64,000 bases of DNA from Neobacillus cucumis (GCF_002860255.1 NZ_PGVE01000088.1:1-64000), one strand, 5' to 3'. Shown: positions 34,674 through 42,482, counted from the first letter of the stretch. The notes: a model not told the origin generated them from the sequence alone. Made by a program: numbers and translations.

Positions 34674-34849
34674 GATAACTCCCTTCACTGCATTTTTGGT
34701 TAGTATTTTCTCCCAATGGAAATCTATTCTTTGTTCAGTTGTATATTGGGCTTTGTAAAACGAAAAAAACGAATATCAAACATGTTAGTGTCAAATACTC
34801 GTTTTCCTATTCACCATGCTAATTTTTATTGGTTACCTTTAGTGACCAA

Positions 34850-35620
34850 TTAAATGAGGTAAAAATTTTTTGTGTTCTCAAATACTCTTTCAGAAACTTC
34901 TGTTTCTGAAAGATTTTTTATTTTTGCAATCATAGAGATTGAATGCTTCATCATGTCAGGGGTAGTCAATTTTCCCGAAAAAGGCCCTTCGAATGGCCAT
35001 GGTCCATCTGTTTCAATCATCATTTGCTCTAAAGGATACGTTTGAACTAACTTTTGAATTTTTTCTTTATATACAATCTCAGGAGTAACAGAGATGTGAT
35101 ATCCATTTTGAATCATTCTCTTAATCGTTTTTTCATCACCCTTAAACCAATGGAAATGTGCCTTGGACACTGAGTGCTTTTCTAATAGATTGCAAACAAC
35201 CGGGGCATCCTCGTATACAGCATGTAAAACAATGGGCTTTTCCCATTTATTTGCGGATACAATAAACTCCTCAAGTAATTCCATATATTGACCGAACTGC
35301 AGGTTTGATACCTTTTGTTCTTTTCTTAAGTAATACGGTAAACCCACCTCTCCCACTGCACTCATTTCGTCCCGATGTTCTACCATCCATTCCAATAGCA
35401 TGTAGAACTCATTTTCAGTTGGTAAACTTTGTTCCGGATGGAACCCAAATGCAGGCTTTACATGAAGATATTTTTTAGATAATTCAAGATTTCGCTTACA
35501 TGATTCGAGATTGTTAGAAACTGACAGTACTGCTTCTATCGAGACGGAACCTTTTACGATTAATTCAATTTCATTATTTTTATATTGATCTAAATGAATA
35601 TGGGCATCAATCATTTTCAT
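34850..35620 (-). CDS. TatD-family metal-dependent hydrolase
   Basis: 256 residues of the TatD amidohydrolase fold. Metal ligands are visible as 'DAHIHLDQY' at the start, the glutamate in 'AVGEVGLPYY', histidines in 'PIVLHAVYEDA' and 'AHFHWFKGD', and the aspartate in 'MIETDGPWPFEG'. Family members are 3'-5' DNases or deacylases. It is shorter and more divergent than housekeeping TatD/YcfH, so it is likely a paralog. Confidence 0.85.
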   Translation of the reverse strand: MKMIDAHIHLDQYKNNEIELIVKGSVSIEAVLSVSNNLESCKRNLELSKKYLHVKPAFGFHPEQSLPTENEFYMLLEWMVEHRDEMSAVGEVGLPYYLRKEQKVSNLQFGQYMELLEEFIVSANKWEKPIVLHAVYEDAPVVCNLLEKHSVSKAHFHWFKGDEKTIKRMIQNGYHISVTPEIVYKEKIQKLVQTYPLEQMMIETDGPWPFEGPFSGKLTTPDMMKHSISMIAKIKNLSETEVSERVFENTKNFYLI

Positions 35621-35833
35621 TGTTTCTCACCAGTGTAATTTTTTATTATCTAAACCTTTAATATATAAATTCTTGCTCTTAATTTTACAACACATATATA
35701 TAATAGGATATGTTTCTTTTTCTAAGAATAGTTCCTTCCTTTAATTATGGAATTATAGAAAATATTTATAAATTTTTATATAATGGAATTCATTCTAAAT
35801 GTGTAGGAAATGAAAATTTTAGGGGGTGATGTA

Positions 35834-35893
35834 ATGGCAGGAAAAAACAATACGCCGGTTACTTCAGCTACTCATGCAAAGCCTGGTATTTGA
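35834..35893 (+). CDS. Candidate 19-residue peptide with an overlapping inverted repeat
   Basis: AGGGGGTGAT lies 4-5 bases before an ATG that encodes MAGKNNTPVTSATHAKPGI. Its last codons lie within CATGCAAAG (35873-35881), which repeats inverted as CTTTGCATG (35903-35911). A different frame running 35890-35985 reads 'GDTLHEGILLIAQVSFSDTQ', so the region could also be one frameshifted small gene. It is followed by the CD3324-type gene, 16 bases after that second frame ends. Confidence 0.3.
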   Translation: MAGKNNTPVTSATHAKPGI

Positions 35894-36001
35894 AAGGCGA
35901 TACTTTGCATGAGGGGATTTTATTAATCGCCCAAGTAAGCTTTTCTGATACCCAAGCTTTGCACCTTATTTTTCAAACTAAAGAATAAGGAGCTGGGATC
36001 A

Positions 36002-36265
36002 ATGGCGTATGTGAAAGCAACAGCTATTTTGCCTGATGAGCTGATATCAGAAATTCAAAAGTATGTACAAGGGGAAACCATTTATATTCCTAAACTTGAA
36101 GACTCCTATCAAAAATGGGGAATTCGTTCAGGGTCTAGAAAAATGCTTGATGAACGCAATATGGCTATAAAGAAATTATTTAAAAATGGAAGGTCTATTG
36201 AACAGTTGGCTGACCAATATTGCCTTTCTCCCGAAACCATCAAAAAAATTGTATACACCAAATAA
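36002..36265 (+). CDS. CD3324-family small DNA-binding protein
   Basis: 87 residues: 'AILPDELISEIQKYVQGETI', 'YIPKLEDSYQKWG', then a helix-turn-helix 'NGRSIEQLADQYCLSPETIK'. This is the CD3324/Mor-like family of small regulators seen in clostridia and bacilli. AAGGAGCTGGGATCA precedes the ATG. It is probably a transcription factor; no target is evident. Confidence 0.8.
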   Translation: MAYVKATAILPDELISEIQKYVQGETIYIPKLEDSYQKWGIRSGSRKMLDERNMAIKKLFKNGRSIEQLADQYCLSPETIKKIVYTK

Positions 36266-36387
36266 ACGTACGAAGCACTGATGAATTCTCATCGGTGCTT
36301 ATTCGTATGGTGAGTTTGATTCATAATCAAACTCTCCATTTTATTCACTTACTTATTTATATAGAGTAAAAGGAGGAATTAATAGGA

Positions 36388-37035
36388 GTGAATAAAATGG
36401 AACCATTTATCAGAGCAGATCAATTTCATTATATAAAAGAACAAACACAAAAACTGATCAATGCCCACTCTTCCGTTAATGATCGAGCTGTTTTACAGGC
36501 TTTAAAATCACTAACTAACGAAAAGGTCATGTGTTTGTTCCCTGAGATGAGTATCGAGAAAAGATTGCTAATCCACCCAATTATAGAAATTGAAAATAAA
36601 GAACAAGCAGAGGCATTTTTAAGAAAATTACGTGTATATGTTATCCCCTTTAAAGATGTAACACTCCAAACAGCAAAAAAATTATTGCCTAAGGTGAAAA
36701 AATTAAAGCTTCCACCATTAGATTCCGCCAATTTACTAGAATTATCGTACTTGGGTTTTGATGATAAGGGTTCACAAAAAAAGTATATTATCACCTATCT
36801 TGATAATAGGCCTATAGGTATCCAAGGTCATTTTAAACCATTAAATAAAAAAGGAATTTGTACCATATGTAATAAATTAGAAGAAGTAGGAATGTTTTTG
36901 GTTGAAAAAAAAGGAGCGATACAAGGTACATTTACCAAAAAAGGGAATTATATTTGCCAGTACAGCCATAAGTGCAATTTTAATTTAACGTCTCTAGATA
37001 GGCTAACTGACTTTATTTCGTTAATTATGAAATGA
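36388..37035 (+). CDS. FusB-family elongation factor G-binding protein
   Basis: 215 residues, the normal size of FusB/FusC. The N-terminal helical domain has 'FIRADQFHYIKEQTQKLINA'. The C-terminal zinc treble clef shows C158-x2-C161 ('ICTICNKLEE') and C190...H194-x-C196 ('ICQYSHKC'). FusB proteins bind EF-G and free it from ribosomes stalled by fusidic acid. Chromosomal homologs exist in many bacilli and may serve a normal role. The start is GTG 36388 or ATG 36397; AAGGAGG and GGAG sites suit either. Confidence 0.88.
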   Translation: MNKMEPFIRADQFHYIKEQTQKLINAHSSVNDRAVLQALKSLTNEKVMCLFPEMSIEKRLLIHPIIEIENKEQAEAFLRKLRVYVIPFKDVTLQTAKKLLPKVKKLKLPPLDSANLLELSYLGFDDKGSQKKYIITYLDNRPIGIQGHFKPLNKKGICTICNKLEEVGMFLVEKKGAIQGTFTKKGNYICQYSHKCNFNLTSLDRLTDFISLIMK

Positions 37036-37066
37036 GTAATATAATTACCTGCTTTTATCACTCAAT

Positions 37067-37100
37067 AACAACCAGCTGCTAAAGACAGCTGGTTGTTTCA
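37067..37100 (+). terminator. Terminator of the FusB-like gene
   Basis: AACAACCAGCTG (37067-37078) pairs perfectly with CAGCTGGTTGTT (37086-37097), followed by TC and few T. Confidence 0.75.
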
Positions 37101-37224
37101 TTCTGATGCAATTAGTTATAAGTCTAGAAAATTCAGATAAAACTATCAGATCTAGGCTTCCATCCAATCATATGCAGGTGAACGGTCATAGTCTACTGTG
37201 ACTCTAGATAAAAGGAGGATTTTC

Positions 37225-37365
37225 ATGTATTATTATATCATTTTACCTCACTACCACCCATGGCATACACCACTAATCGGTCCCATTATTCCACCACCAC
37301 CTGTACCACCAGCTGCCGTTACCTACCGAAATAGGTTGGATGTATTCTGGCTCCCGCGACACTGA
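37225..37365 (+). CDS. Small proline/histidine/tyrosine-rich protein
   Basis: 46 residues too short for usual gene finders: MYYYIILPHYHPWHTPLIGP then a PPPPVPP run. AAAGGAGGAT lies 5-6 bases before the ATG, one of the best sites in the window. Tyr/His/Pro-rich small proteins are typical of Bacillus spore coats, which makes that a reasonable guess, not a demonstration. It is a single gene between the FusB-like gene and a convergent VOC gene. Confidence 0.55.
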   Translation: MYYYIILPHYHPWHTPLIGPIIPPPPVPPAAVTYRNRLDVFWLPRH

Positions 37366-37411
37366 TTGGTGTTCTTCTCGTAGGTAAACGTAAATTAAAA
37401 TTTCATGTAAC

Positions 37412-37792
37412 TTACTTTTTTTCCATTACTGCAAAGTAATTTTCTTCCCTATCTGCGAAATTAAATACTCTTCCAGAGGGCATATTAACAATTTCTCCCA
37501 CTGTGATATTTTTATTTGTTAATTCATTATGTAATTGTTCGAGATTCTCTGTGAAAAACATTAAAGAAGGTGTACCAAGATTTAATCCAGGTGACATTTT
37601 AGCAACGAATTCCTTATTGTGTAGAATGATACTTGTATCTGCATCCTTTTTTGGAGCAATTTCAATCCATCTCATTCCCTGACCATTATCTTCTTCAGAA
37701 ATTACACTAAATCCTACATTTTCCGTCCAAAATTTCACTGCATCATCTTGGTTATTTACATACAACATGATTTGACCAACTTTGCTAATCAT
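37412..37792 (-). CDS. VOC-family (glyoxalase/bleomycin-resistance fold) protein
   Basis: 126 residues with the paired beta-alpha-beta-beta-beta units of VOC proteins: 'VGQIMLYVNNQDDAVKFWTE', 'NVGFSVISEE', 'MRWIEIAPK', and 'RVFNFADREENYFAVME' at the C-terminus with the usual metal-site glutamate near the end. The substrate is unknown. GGGAGTGA lies before the ATG. Confidence 0.85.
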   Translation of the reverse strand: MISKVGQIMLYVNNQDDAVKFWTENVGFSVISEEDNGQGMRWIEIAPKKDADTSIILHNKEFVAKMSPGLNLGTPSLMFFTENLEQLHNELTNKNITVGEIVNMPSGRVFNFADREENYFAVMEKK

Positions 37793-37919
37793 TTATTTCA
37801 CTCCCTTATCATCTTTCTTGAATTATATCAATTTTAACATCTATTTCCAATATTTACTGTAATTATGTAGTTAATCGTTTGTCTTCCTCCCTGTTTTTAT
37901 GTTCTTCAACTTAACAAGA

Positions 37920-38489
37920 TCAATCCCCATCAATCAAGGATGTTGTAAAACCAACCGTACTAATAGCCAAGCAAGAATATAGAAAGCTATCTAATGACAG
38001 GACAGTAAAACCTGCCAAAACAATTAGTCCATCAATCAAAATGATGACAAATGCTATATTTAGTGAAAAAATTCCAGAAATCATTTTAGCGAGTAAGTCC
38101 GTTCCTCCAGTACTTGTCTTATATCGAAGCAATAGACCTACACCCGTCCCTATAATTACTCCTCCTATTAATGCACTTGAAAGGTTTGAAACGAAAATTT
38201 GAGAACGAAGGGGAGCAAGTAAATCAATAAATAAAGAAGAAAACAACAACCCTTGTAAATTGCTAAAAAAATACCCTCTTTCATTTGTTGAGGCGATTAA
38301 ACAGATAGGAAGACTCAATGCCACCATTGTAATGCCAGTCTGAAAATCAAAGAAGTAATGAAGGATTAATGCAATTCCTAGGAGCCCACCGTCGATTAAA
38401 TGATTAGGCACAAGAAATCCGTTTACCCCAATTCCTAAAAGAAAGCTCCCAATAATAGTAGCCATTAATCTCTGAAAAATAACGATCAC
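37920..38489 (-). CDS. YitT-family membrane protein (short form)
   Basis: 189 residues and five to six membrane helices. 'GVNGFLVPNHLIDGGLLGIA' is the YitT/DUF161 opening, and 'GTGVGLLLRYKTSTGGTDLLAK' is the second repeat. The C-terminal DUF2179 domain found in full-length YitT proteins (about 280 residues) is missing, with a clean stop after 'SLIDGD'. The GTG start is weakly supported by AGGACAAG. Function is unknown. Confidence 0.8.
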   Translation of the reverse strand: MIVIFQRLMATIIGSFLLGIGVNGFLVPNHLIDGGLLGIALILHYFFDFQTGITMVALSLPICLIASTNERGYFFSNLQGLLFSSLFIDLLAPLRSQIFVSNLSSALIGGVIIGTGVGLLLRYKTSTGGTDLLAKMISGIFSLNIAFVIILIDGLIVLAGFTVLSLDSFLYSCLAISTVGFTTSLIDGD

Positions 38490-38631
38490 CTTGTCCTGTC
38501 TTTTTACTCTATAAATATGTCGGTATCTTGAAATTAAGAATATTGTTAAAAAAGTAATAACAATCTGTTATAAAAATTAATTTTTATGTTATGACTCTAT
38601 TATGTTTTTGAGAGTCATACGTACGAAAAAA

Positions 38632-38650
38632 CCCCCAATTAAGGGGGCCT
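38632..38650 (-). terminator. Terminator of sdpR-sdpI
   Basis: CCCCC and GGGGG around AATTAA (38632-38647) are followed on the minus strand by TTTTTTC (38626-38631). A second stem, ATGACTCT / AGAGTCAT, lies at 38591-38618. Confidence 0.72.
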
Positions 38651-39275
38651 ACATTTTAATAAAATAATAGTAAGAAGATAAAACCATTAAAGCTATACAA
38701 ATTACAATAACTGCCAAACAGTAGTATGCTTGGATTCCAGCTGGGATAACAGGAACTAATAACAGCAACAAACCCGAGATAACAAAAACCTTCCCGCCAA
38801 ATCTATGGGTTTTTTTCCATACCTCTTCACTTGCCAACGTCCACGGTGTTCGAATTCCAACAAAGTAATTAGGTTTAAATTTTGGACTTAAATTGCCAAT
38901 AAACATAAATAAGAGGCCTACAAGTTCTGGAACTACGTATTTTGGATTCACTATTCCTAAACTGCTTGTAATTTGCGCAGCTTGAAATAGGAATAGAAAA
39001 ATAAGAATACCGTTCATAATACGAAAATACGTAACTTGAAATCGTTCATAATTACTTTTCTTTGGATCAATTTTGGGCAATATCATGGTTAGAAGATACA
39101 AAACAAGCATCACCGCAGGCAATAAAAATAATCCGTAAGATTTATTAGCAAATCGATCTGGTACTCCTTTATAGTTCCAATGAGTTCCCACCTGTTCAGG
39201 TAAATATGGATAGGATACACATGTGCCAATTACAACCAATACTATTAAAAAGAAACCAAACCAGTGCCTTTTCAT
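38649..39275 (-). CDS. sdpI: SdpI-family immunity/membrane protein
   Basis: 208 residues and six membrane helices. 'YPYLPEQVGTHWNYKGVPDR' is the DUF1648/SdpI start, and 'FVGIRTPWTLASEEVWKKTH' is the family signature. In B. subtilis SdpI protects against the SdpC cannibalism toxin and sequesters SdpR at the membrane. ATG at 39275, with GAGGGG upstream, lies one base after sdpR. The sdpABC toxin genes are not in the window, so this may be an orphan immunity or signalling pair. Confidence 0.9.
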   Translation of the reverse strand: MKRHWFGFFLIVLVVIGTCVSYPYLPEQVGTHWNYKGVPDRFANKSYGLFLLPAVMLVLYLLTMILPKIDPKKSNYERFQVTYFRIMNGILIFLFLFQAAQITSSLGIVNPKYVVPELVGLLFMFIGNLSPKFKPNYFVGIRTPWTLASEEVWKKTHRFGGKVFVISGLLLLLVPVIPAGIQAYYCLAVIVICIALMVLSSYYYFIKM

Positions 39276-39276
39276 T

Positions 39277-39549
39277 TTAATTCCCCTCTTCATCTTTTTT
39301 CAAAAAATCCATAAACCAGGTAACCACATCTTCAAACACACTCGTATTTAAGGAATAAATTATCTGTTGCCCCTTTTTTTCCGATTCCACTAAATTTGCT
39401 TGTTTTAATAAATTTAAGTGGTGAGAAATGCTTGGCTTTGACATATTAAAATGGTCAGCAATTTCTCCTGCCGAAAGGTCTTCCTTTTTTAATAAGTGGA
39501 GAATTTTCCTTCTGCTTGGATCGGACAATGCCTTAAAAGCATCATTCAT
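39277..39549 (-). CDS. sdpR: SdpR-type ArsR-family autorepressor
   Basis: 90 residues with one winged helix-turn-helix: 'FKALSDPSRRKILHLLKKED' and 'AGEIADHFNMSKPSISHHLN'. It has no metal-binding cysteines, as in SdpR. It is co-transcribed with sdpI one base downstream. Two identical-spacing inverted repeats lie in its promoter region (39595-39614 and 39651-39670), expected for an autorepressor whose DNA binding is relieved when SdpI captures it. Confidence 0.9.
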   Translation of the reverse strand: MNDAFKALSDPSRRKILHLLKKEDLSAGEIADHFNMSKPSISHHLNLLKQANLVESEKKGQQIIYSLNTSVFEDVVTWFMDFLKKDEEGN

Positions 39550-39594
39550 GTCAAACCCTCTTTTCCTGTAAAGAAACTAACTTCCTTCTTAGTT

Positions 39595-39614
39595 ATTTAG
39601 ATAATTATCTAAAT
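39595..39614. promoter_or_regulatory. Probable SdpR operator 1
   Basis: Perfect 20-base palindrome ATTTAGATAATTATCTAAAT, 46 bases upstream of the sdpR start. Confidence 0.65.
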
Positions 39615-39650
39615 ATATAATATGTCTACAGTAAAAAAAAGTAAATAATT

Positions 39651-39670
39651 ATTTAGATATTTTTCTAAAT
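39651..39670. promoter_or_regulatory. Probable SdpR operator 2
   Basis: ATTTAGA-N6-TCTAAAT, the same half-sites and spacing as operator 1, centred 56 bases further upstream. Confidence 0.6.
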
Positions 39671-39784
39671 ATCTATTATTAACTAAGAAAAATAAATATA
39701 AATGTTTATTTTAGTTATACTAAATATGTGTGAAATCAGAAAACTCTACGGTATATAAACCCCTTGATTTTCTGAAACTTCCAC

Positions 39785-39821
39785 AAAAAAGGGATACTGA
39801 AATTTCAGTATCCCCTTTTTT
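39785..39821. terminator. Terminator of the 47-residue membrane protein gene
   Basis: GGATACTGAAATTTCAGTATCC (39792-39813) is a near-perfect palindrome flanked by an A-run and T-run, usable from either side. Confidence 0.82.
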
Positions 39822-39852
39822 AGGTATCACTTTGTCACTCTTAAATGCTTTT

Positions 39853-39996
39853 TTATTCGTCAAATTTAAATTTTGGCAGCCTTTCTATTGTTTCCTCGCT
39901 TTGAAGTTCTTCCTGCTTTACTCTCGATTTTTTCATCCTGAAGGAAAATACAATTCCAACCACTACGATCGCAAGTAATAGCCAAAGAAAAACCAT
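39853..39996 (-). CDS. Small single-span membrane protein
   Basis: 47 residues: an N-terminal membrane helix 'MVFLWLLLAIVVVGIVFSF' followed by a charged cytosolic tail with 'RMKKSRVKQEELQSEETIE' and the end RLPKFKFDE. GGGAG lies 9 bases before the ATG, and a strong terminator follows 30 bases after the stop. It is a real-looking gene below normal size cut-offs; function is unknown. Confidence 0.6.
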   Translation of the reverse strand: MVFLWLLLAIVVVGIVFSFRMKKSRVKQEELQSEETIERLPKFKFDE

Positions 39997-40116
39997 TACT
40001 CATCGCTCCCTTCCAATTAATTCTTCCGCATTAGAATATATGAGGGAACAGCTTGTCACTTTAATATCAATCATGTAATAAATTTTTTACAATATGTTTT
40101 CATTAAAAATTACAGA

Positions 40117-40482
40117 TTAAGAAATATTATTCGTAAGTTCTATAATGCGTTTGTATGTACTTATATACAAGTTTGGATCAGGGTCTTCACCATTTATCTT
40201 AGGTACATCAAAGTCAGAAAGTACAAAATGATGTTTAGGTTGGACATTATGTCTCGCTAAAGAACTTTTACAACAGGCTAATGGACAACCATCAATGGCA
40301 AGGATCTCTCTTCCTGATTTTGCTGTTCGGACTAATGGTTTGACATCACCGCCTACACCAGCAATACAGGACATTTCTGCCACTTTTTCTCGATCCATTT
40401 TTATTGCAATCAAATTAGCAGTTTGGGCAGCTGACGAACAGCCAGAACACGAATATACTATAGGTAGATCCGTCTTTTTCAT
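40117..40482 (-). CDS. Putative zinc-binding DGC-domain protein
   Basis: 121 residues with the DGC family pattern: 'VYSCSGCSSAAQTANLIA' (two cysteines), 'EMSCIAGVGGDVKPLVRTA', then 'AIDGCPLACCKSSLARH', which gives the family its name. The seven cysteines probably hold zinc. It is often found near redox or metal genes. GGAGGGAACAAACA precedes the ATG. The role is unknown. Confidence 0.85.
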   Translation of the reverse strand: MKKTDLPIVYSCSGCSSAAQTANLIAIKMDREKVAEMSCIAGVGGDVKPLVRTAKSGREILAIDGCPLACCKSSLARHNVQPKHHFVLSDFDVPKINGEDPDPNLYISTYKRIIELTNNIS

Positions 40483-40708
40483 TGTTTGTTCCCTCCGTTT
40501 TTCATTGTTATTATCTTCCAGGAAAAAAGCCCCTAAAGAATAACTAAGAATGATTTTAATCTATTAGTTTTCTAAATTCCGTGAATAATATCACTTTTCA
40601 ATAAATTAAAATGTAAAAATGGACTTTATAACGCAGAAAACGGAACGGAAATACCTAGCAATTGTCCCCCCAACCACACTTCACCTTAATATTAATTTAA
40701 CTGTACTT

Positions 40709-40885
40709 TTATGAAGGATTTTTCTTATTCATTAAGTTAATCACTTGCTTCGTTGGAGTCCAACAATTAAATTTATAGTTCGTTTTTGTTTCATAACCTA
40801 AGCGGCTACAATAATATTTCATTCCTTCTGCTTTTTTCTCAGCTTTAAAATGCTGGCATGTAGCGCAGCAATGGAAATCTTTCAT
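40709..40885 (-). CDS. Small four-to-six cysteine protein
   Basis: 58 residues: 'MKDFHCCATCQHFKAEKKAE', then 'YYCSRLGYETKTNYKFNCW'. Cysteine pairs C-x2-C, C and C resemble a zinc ribbon variant found in many Bacillus hypothetical proteins. ATG at 40885 is chosen because AAAAGGTG lies about 8 bases upstream; the longer in-frame extension has none. Confidence 0.65.
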   Translation of the reverse strand: MKDFHCCATCQHFKAEKKAEGMKYYCSRLGYETKTNYKFNCWTPTKQVINLMNKKNPS

Positions 40886-41012
40886 AAACTTACACCTTTT
40901 TCTAATTTTACTGGGATACAATACCAATGAGACAAGTTTCTTTAAGGAGCTAGCTTGAACATAGATTTATATTTTTCTATTTTAATAAGAAATAAGGAAA
41001 ATTTAAATAGCT

Positions 41013-41630
41013 TTAAATTTTCCCAATGTAATTTGGATCTCTAATAATTCCAGGCTGCCCTGGAACCCAATTAGCTGGGACCCCTTCTTGAGTCCTTCTA
41101 GCATATTGTATCCCTTGAATGACCCTTAAAATTTCATATGCATTTCGGCCAACTTCCATTGGATTTACGAATTTGGTCACTATTTTTCCTTCTGGGTCTA
41201 TAATAATGGTTGCTCTTAATGGAGCCCCCTCTTTGTCATTAAGCACTCTGTATGCTTTACTAATTTTATGTGTTCGGTCACTTAATAGTGGAAAAGTTAC
41301 CTTCTGAACAGAAGGAGATAACTCAGTAAATATTTTGTGGGAATATACACTGTCAGTACTGATTGCAAGGACTTCTGTATTTATATACTTCAGTTGATCA
41401 TAAATAGCAGCGACCGCTGCCAGCTCTGTTGGTCAAACAAATGTAAAATTACTGGGATAAAAAAATAAAATGACCCATTTTCCACGATAACTTTCAAGAT
41501 TAACCTCTTTGAATTTCTTAGCAACATTGTCATATGCTTCTGCAATAAATGATGGTGCAAAATCAGTTGTTTGTGCACAAAATGGTTGTACACTATCATC
41601 TAATACATAATCTTCCCTTTTATTTTCCAT
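41013..41630 (-). CDS. AhpC-type peroxiredoxin, probable selenoprotein (TGA at the catalytic position)
   Basis: Read through one in-frame TGA (41433-41435), this is a 205-residue AhpC/Prx1-type peroxiredoxin that reduces peroxides. The TGA replaces the peroxidatic cysteine exactly: 'YPSNFTFV', TGA, 'PTELAAVAAIYDQL' (normal FTFVCPTEL), making residue 66 selenocysteine. Both halves keep the same frame and family sequence to the end ('VPANWVPGQPGIIRDPN'). The usual resolving cysteine before PANW is absent; only C18 remains. A hairpin fitting a bacterial SECIS follows the TGA at 41405-41422. GAGGTGG precedes the ATG. A simple nonsense mutation is the alternative; no selA, selB, selC or selD is in this window. 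Confidence 0.8.
41405..41422 (-). promoter_or_regulatory. SECIS-like hairpin in the peroxiredoxin mRNA
   Basis: Starting 10 bases after the TGA, TGGCAGC-GGTC-GCTGCTA forms a 7-bp stem (one G:U) with loop GGUC. The loop G is 18 bases after the TGA, close to the E. coli fdhF arrangement (AGGUCU loop, 19 bases), where loop GU is needed for SelB binding. Confidence 0.65.
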
Positions 41631-41639
41631 TTTTCCACC

Positions 41640-41744
41640 TCAATTCCTTTCAACTGAATAGGGATATTTTTCAATAAATATTGTATGTTTGGGTCATTGT
41701 CCAATTGAGCCTATTTCTTTTTGTTCATTTAACTTTTGATTCAT
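41640..41744 (-). other. Leader ORF before the peroxiredoxin, with its own in-frame TGA
   Basis: GAGGAG lies 5 bases before an ATG at 41744. It encodes 16 residues (MNQKLNEQKEIGSIGQ), then TGA (41694-41696), then 17 more codons (PKHTIFIEKYPYSVERN) to a second TGA at 41640-41642 that borders the peroxiredoxin ribosome site. It could be a leader peptide; whether the first TGA is read through is unknown. The following hairpin potential is AT-rich and weak. Confidence 0.35.
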
Positions 41745-41810
41745 AACTACTCCTCAAAAAACCCTCTTTCTGTTATGTTTAAATTAGTGAATACCAATTT
41801 AAGGATGTGA

Positions 41811-42473
41811 ATGGCAGACAAGTTCTGCTGTAATATGAATATTAAAATTTTGATTGCAGATGATAATTCGTTTATTCGTGAAGGCATGAAGATTATTCTA
41901 AGTACTTACGGAGAATTTGAAGTGCTGGCAACCGTAGATGATGGTAAGGAAGCCGTTGAATATTGTCAAAATCATCATGTGGACATTGCGCTTCTGGATG
42001 TAAGGATGCCTCATATGAATGGAGTTGAAGCGACCAAGGTTCTCATGGAAACAACAAAGACGAAACCGATGATTCTAACAACCTTTGATGACGATGAGTA
42101 CATTATGGATGCAATTAAGAATGGTGCAAAAGGCTACTTATTGAAAAATACTGACCCGGAACGGATCCGCGATGCCATTAAAAGTGTTTACTTTGGCAAC
42201 ACTGTTATGCAGGATGTTGTGCTCGAAAAGGTTAAATCCAAAATAACTGGCAATACAAAACCGGAGTCCAAGGTGGATGCCAGCCTGTTCACCGAGCGTG
42301 AAATGGACATTATGACATTGATTGCAAAGGGTTATTCCAACAAGGCGATCTCTAAGGAGCTGTTTATATCGGAAGGCACCGTTGCCAACTATATTACCTC
42401 TATTCTAGGTAAAACTGGCTTGGAGCATCGAACACAAATTGCCATATACTTTCTTACTGGCTCAGTAGATTAA
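41811..42473 (+). CDS. NarL/LuxR-type response regulator (LnrK-like)
   Basis: 220 residues. The receiver domain has 'ILIADDNSFIREGMKIIL', the phospho-acceptor in 'DIALLDVRMPHMNG' and the lysine in 'AKGYLLKNTDPERI'. The LuxR helix-turn-helix is 'FTEREMDIMTLIAKGYSNKA', 'ISKELFISEGTVANYI'. AAGGA lies 5 bases before the ATG at 41811, which adds nine residues to the domain; no site precedes the ATG at 41838. It is 9 bases from the kinase gene and, as in the B. subtilis Lnr system, probably activates the ABC genes downstream. Confidence 0.88.
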   Translation: MADKFCCNMNIKILIADDNSFIREGMKIILSTYGEFEVLATVDDGKEAVEYCQNHHVDIALLDVRMPHMNGVEATKVLMETTKTKPMILTTFDDDEYIMDAIKNGAKGYLLKNTDPERIRDAIKSVYFGNTVMQDVVLEKVKSKITGNTKPESKVDASLFTEREMDIMTLIAKGYSNKAISKELFISEGTVANYITSILGKTGLEHRTQIAIYFLTGSVD

Positions 42474-42482
42474 GAGGACCAA

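Noticed and set aside
39730..39978. 82-codon plus-strand ORF
   Set aside because: It crosses the strong terminator at 39785-39821 and lies antisense to the better supported 47-residue membrane protein.
41013..41435. Peroxiredoxin as a plain pseudogene
   Set aside because: A single TGA at exactly the catalytic codon, intact frame on both sides and a SECIS-like hairpin at the right distance make selenocysteine more likely, though not proven.
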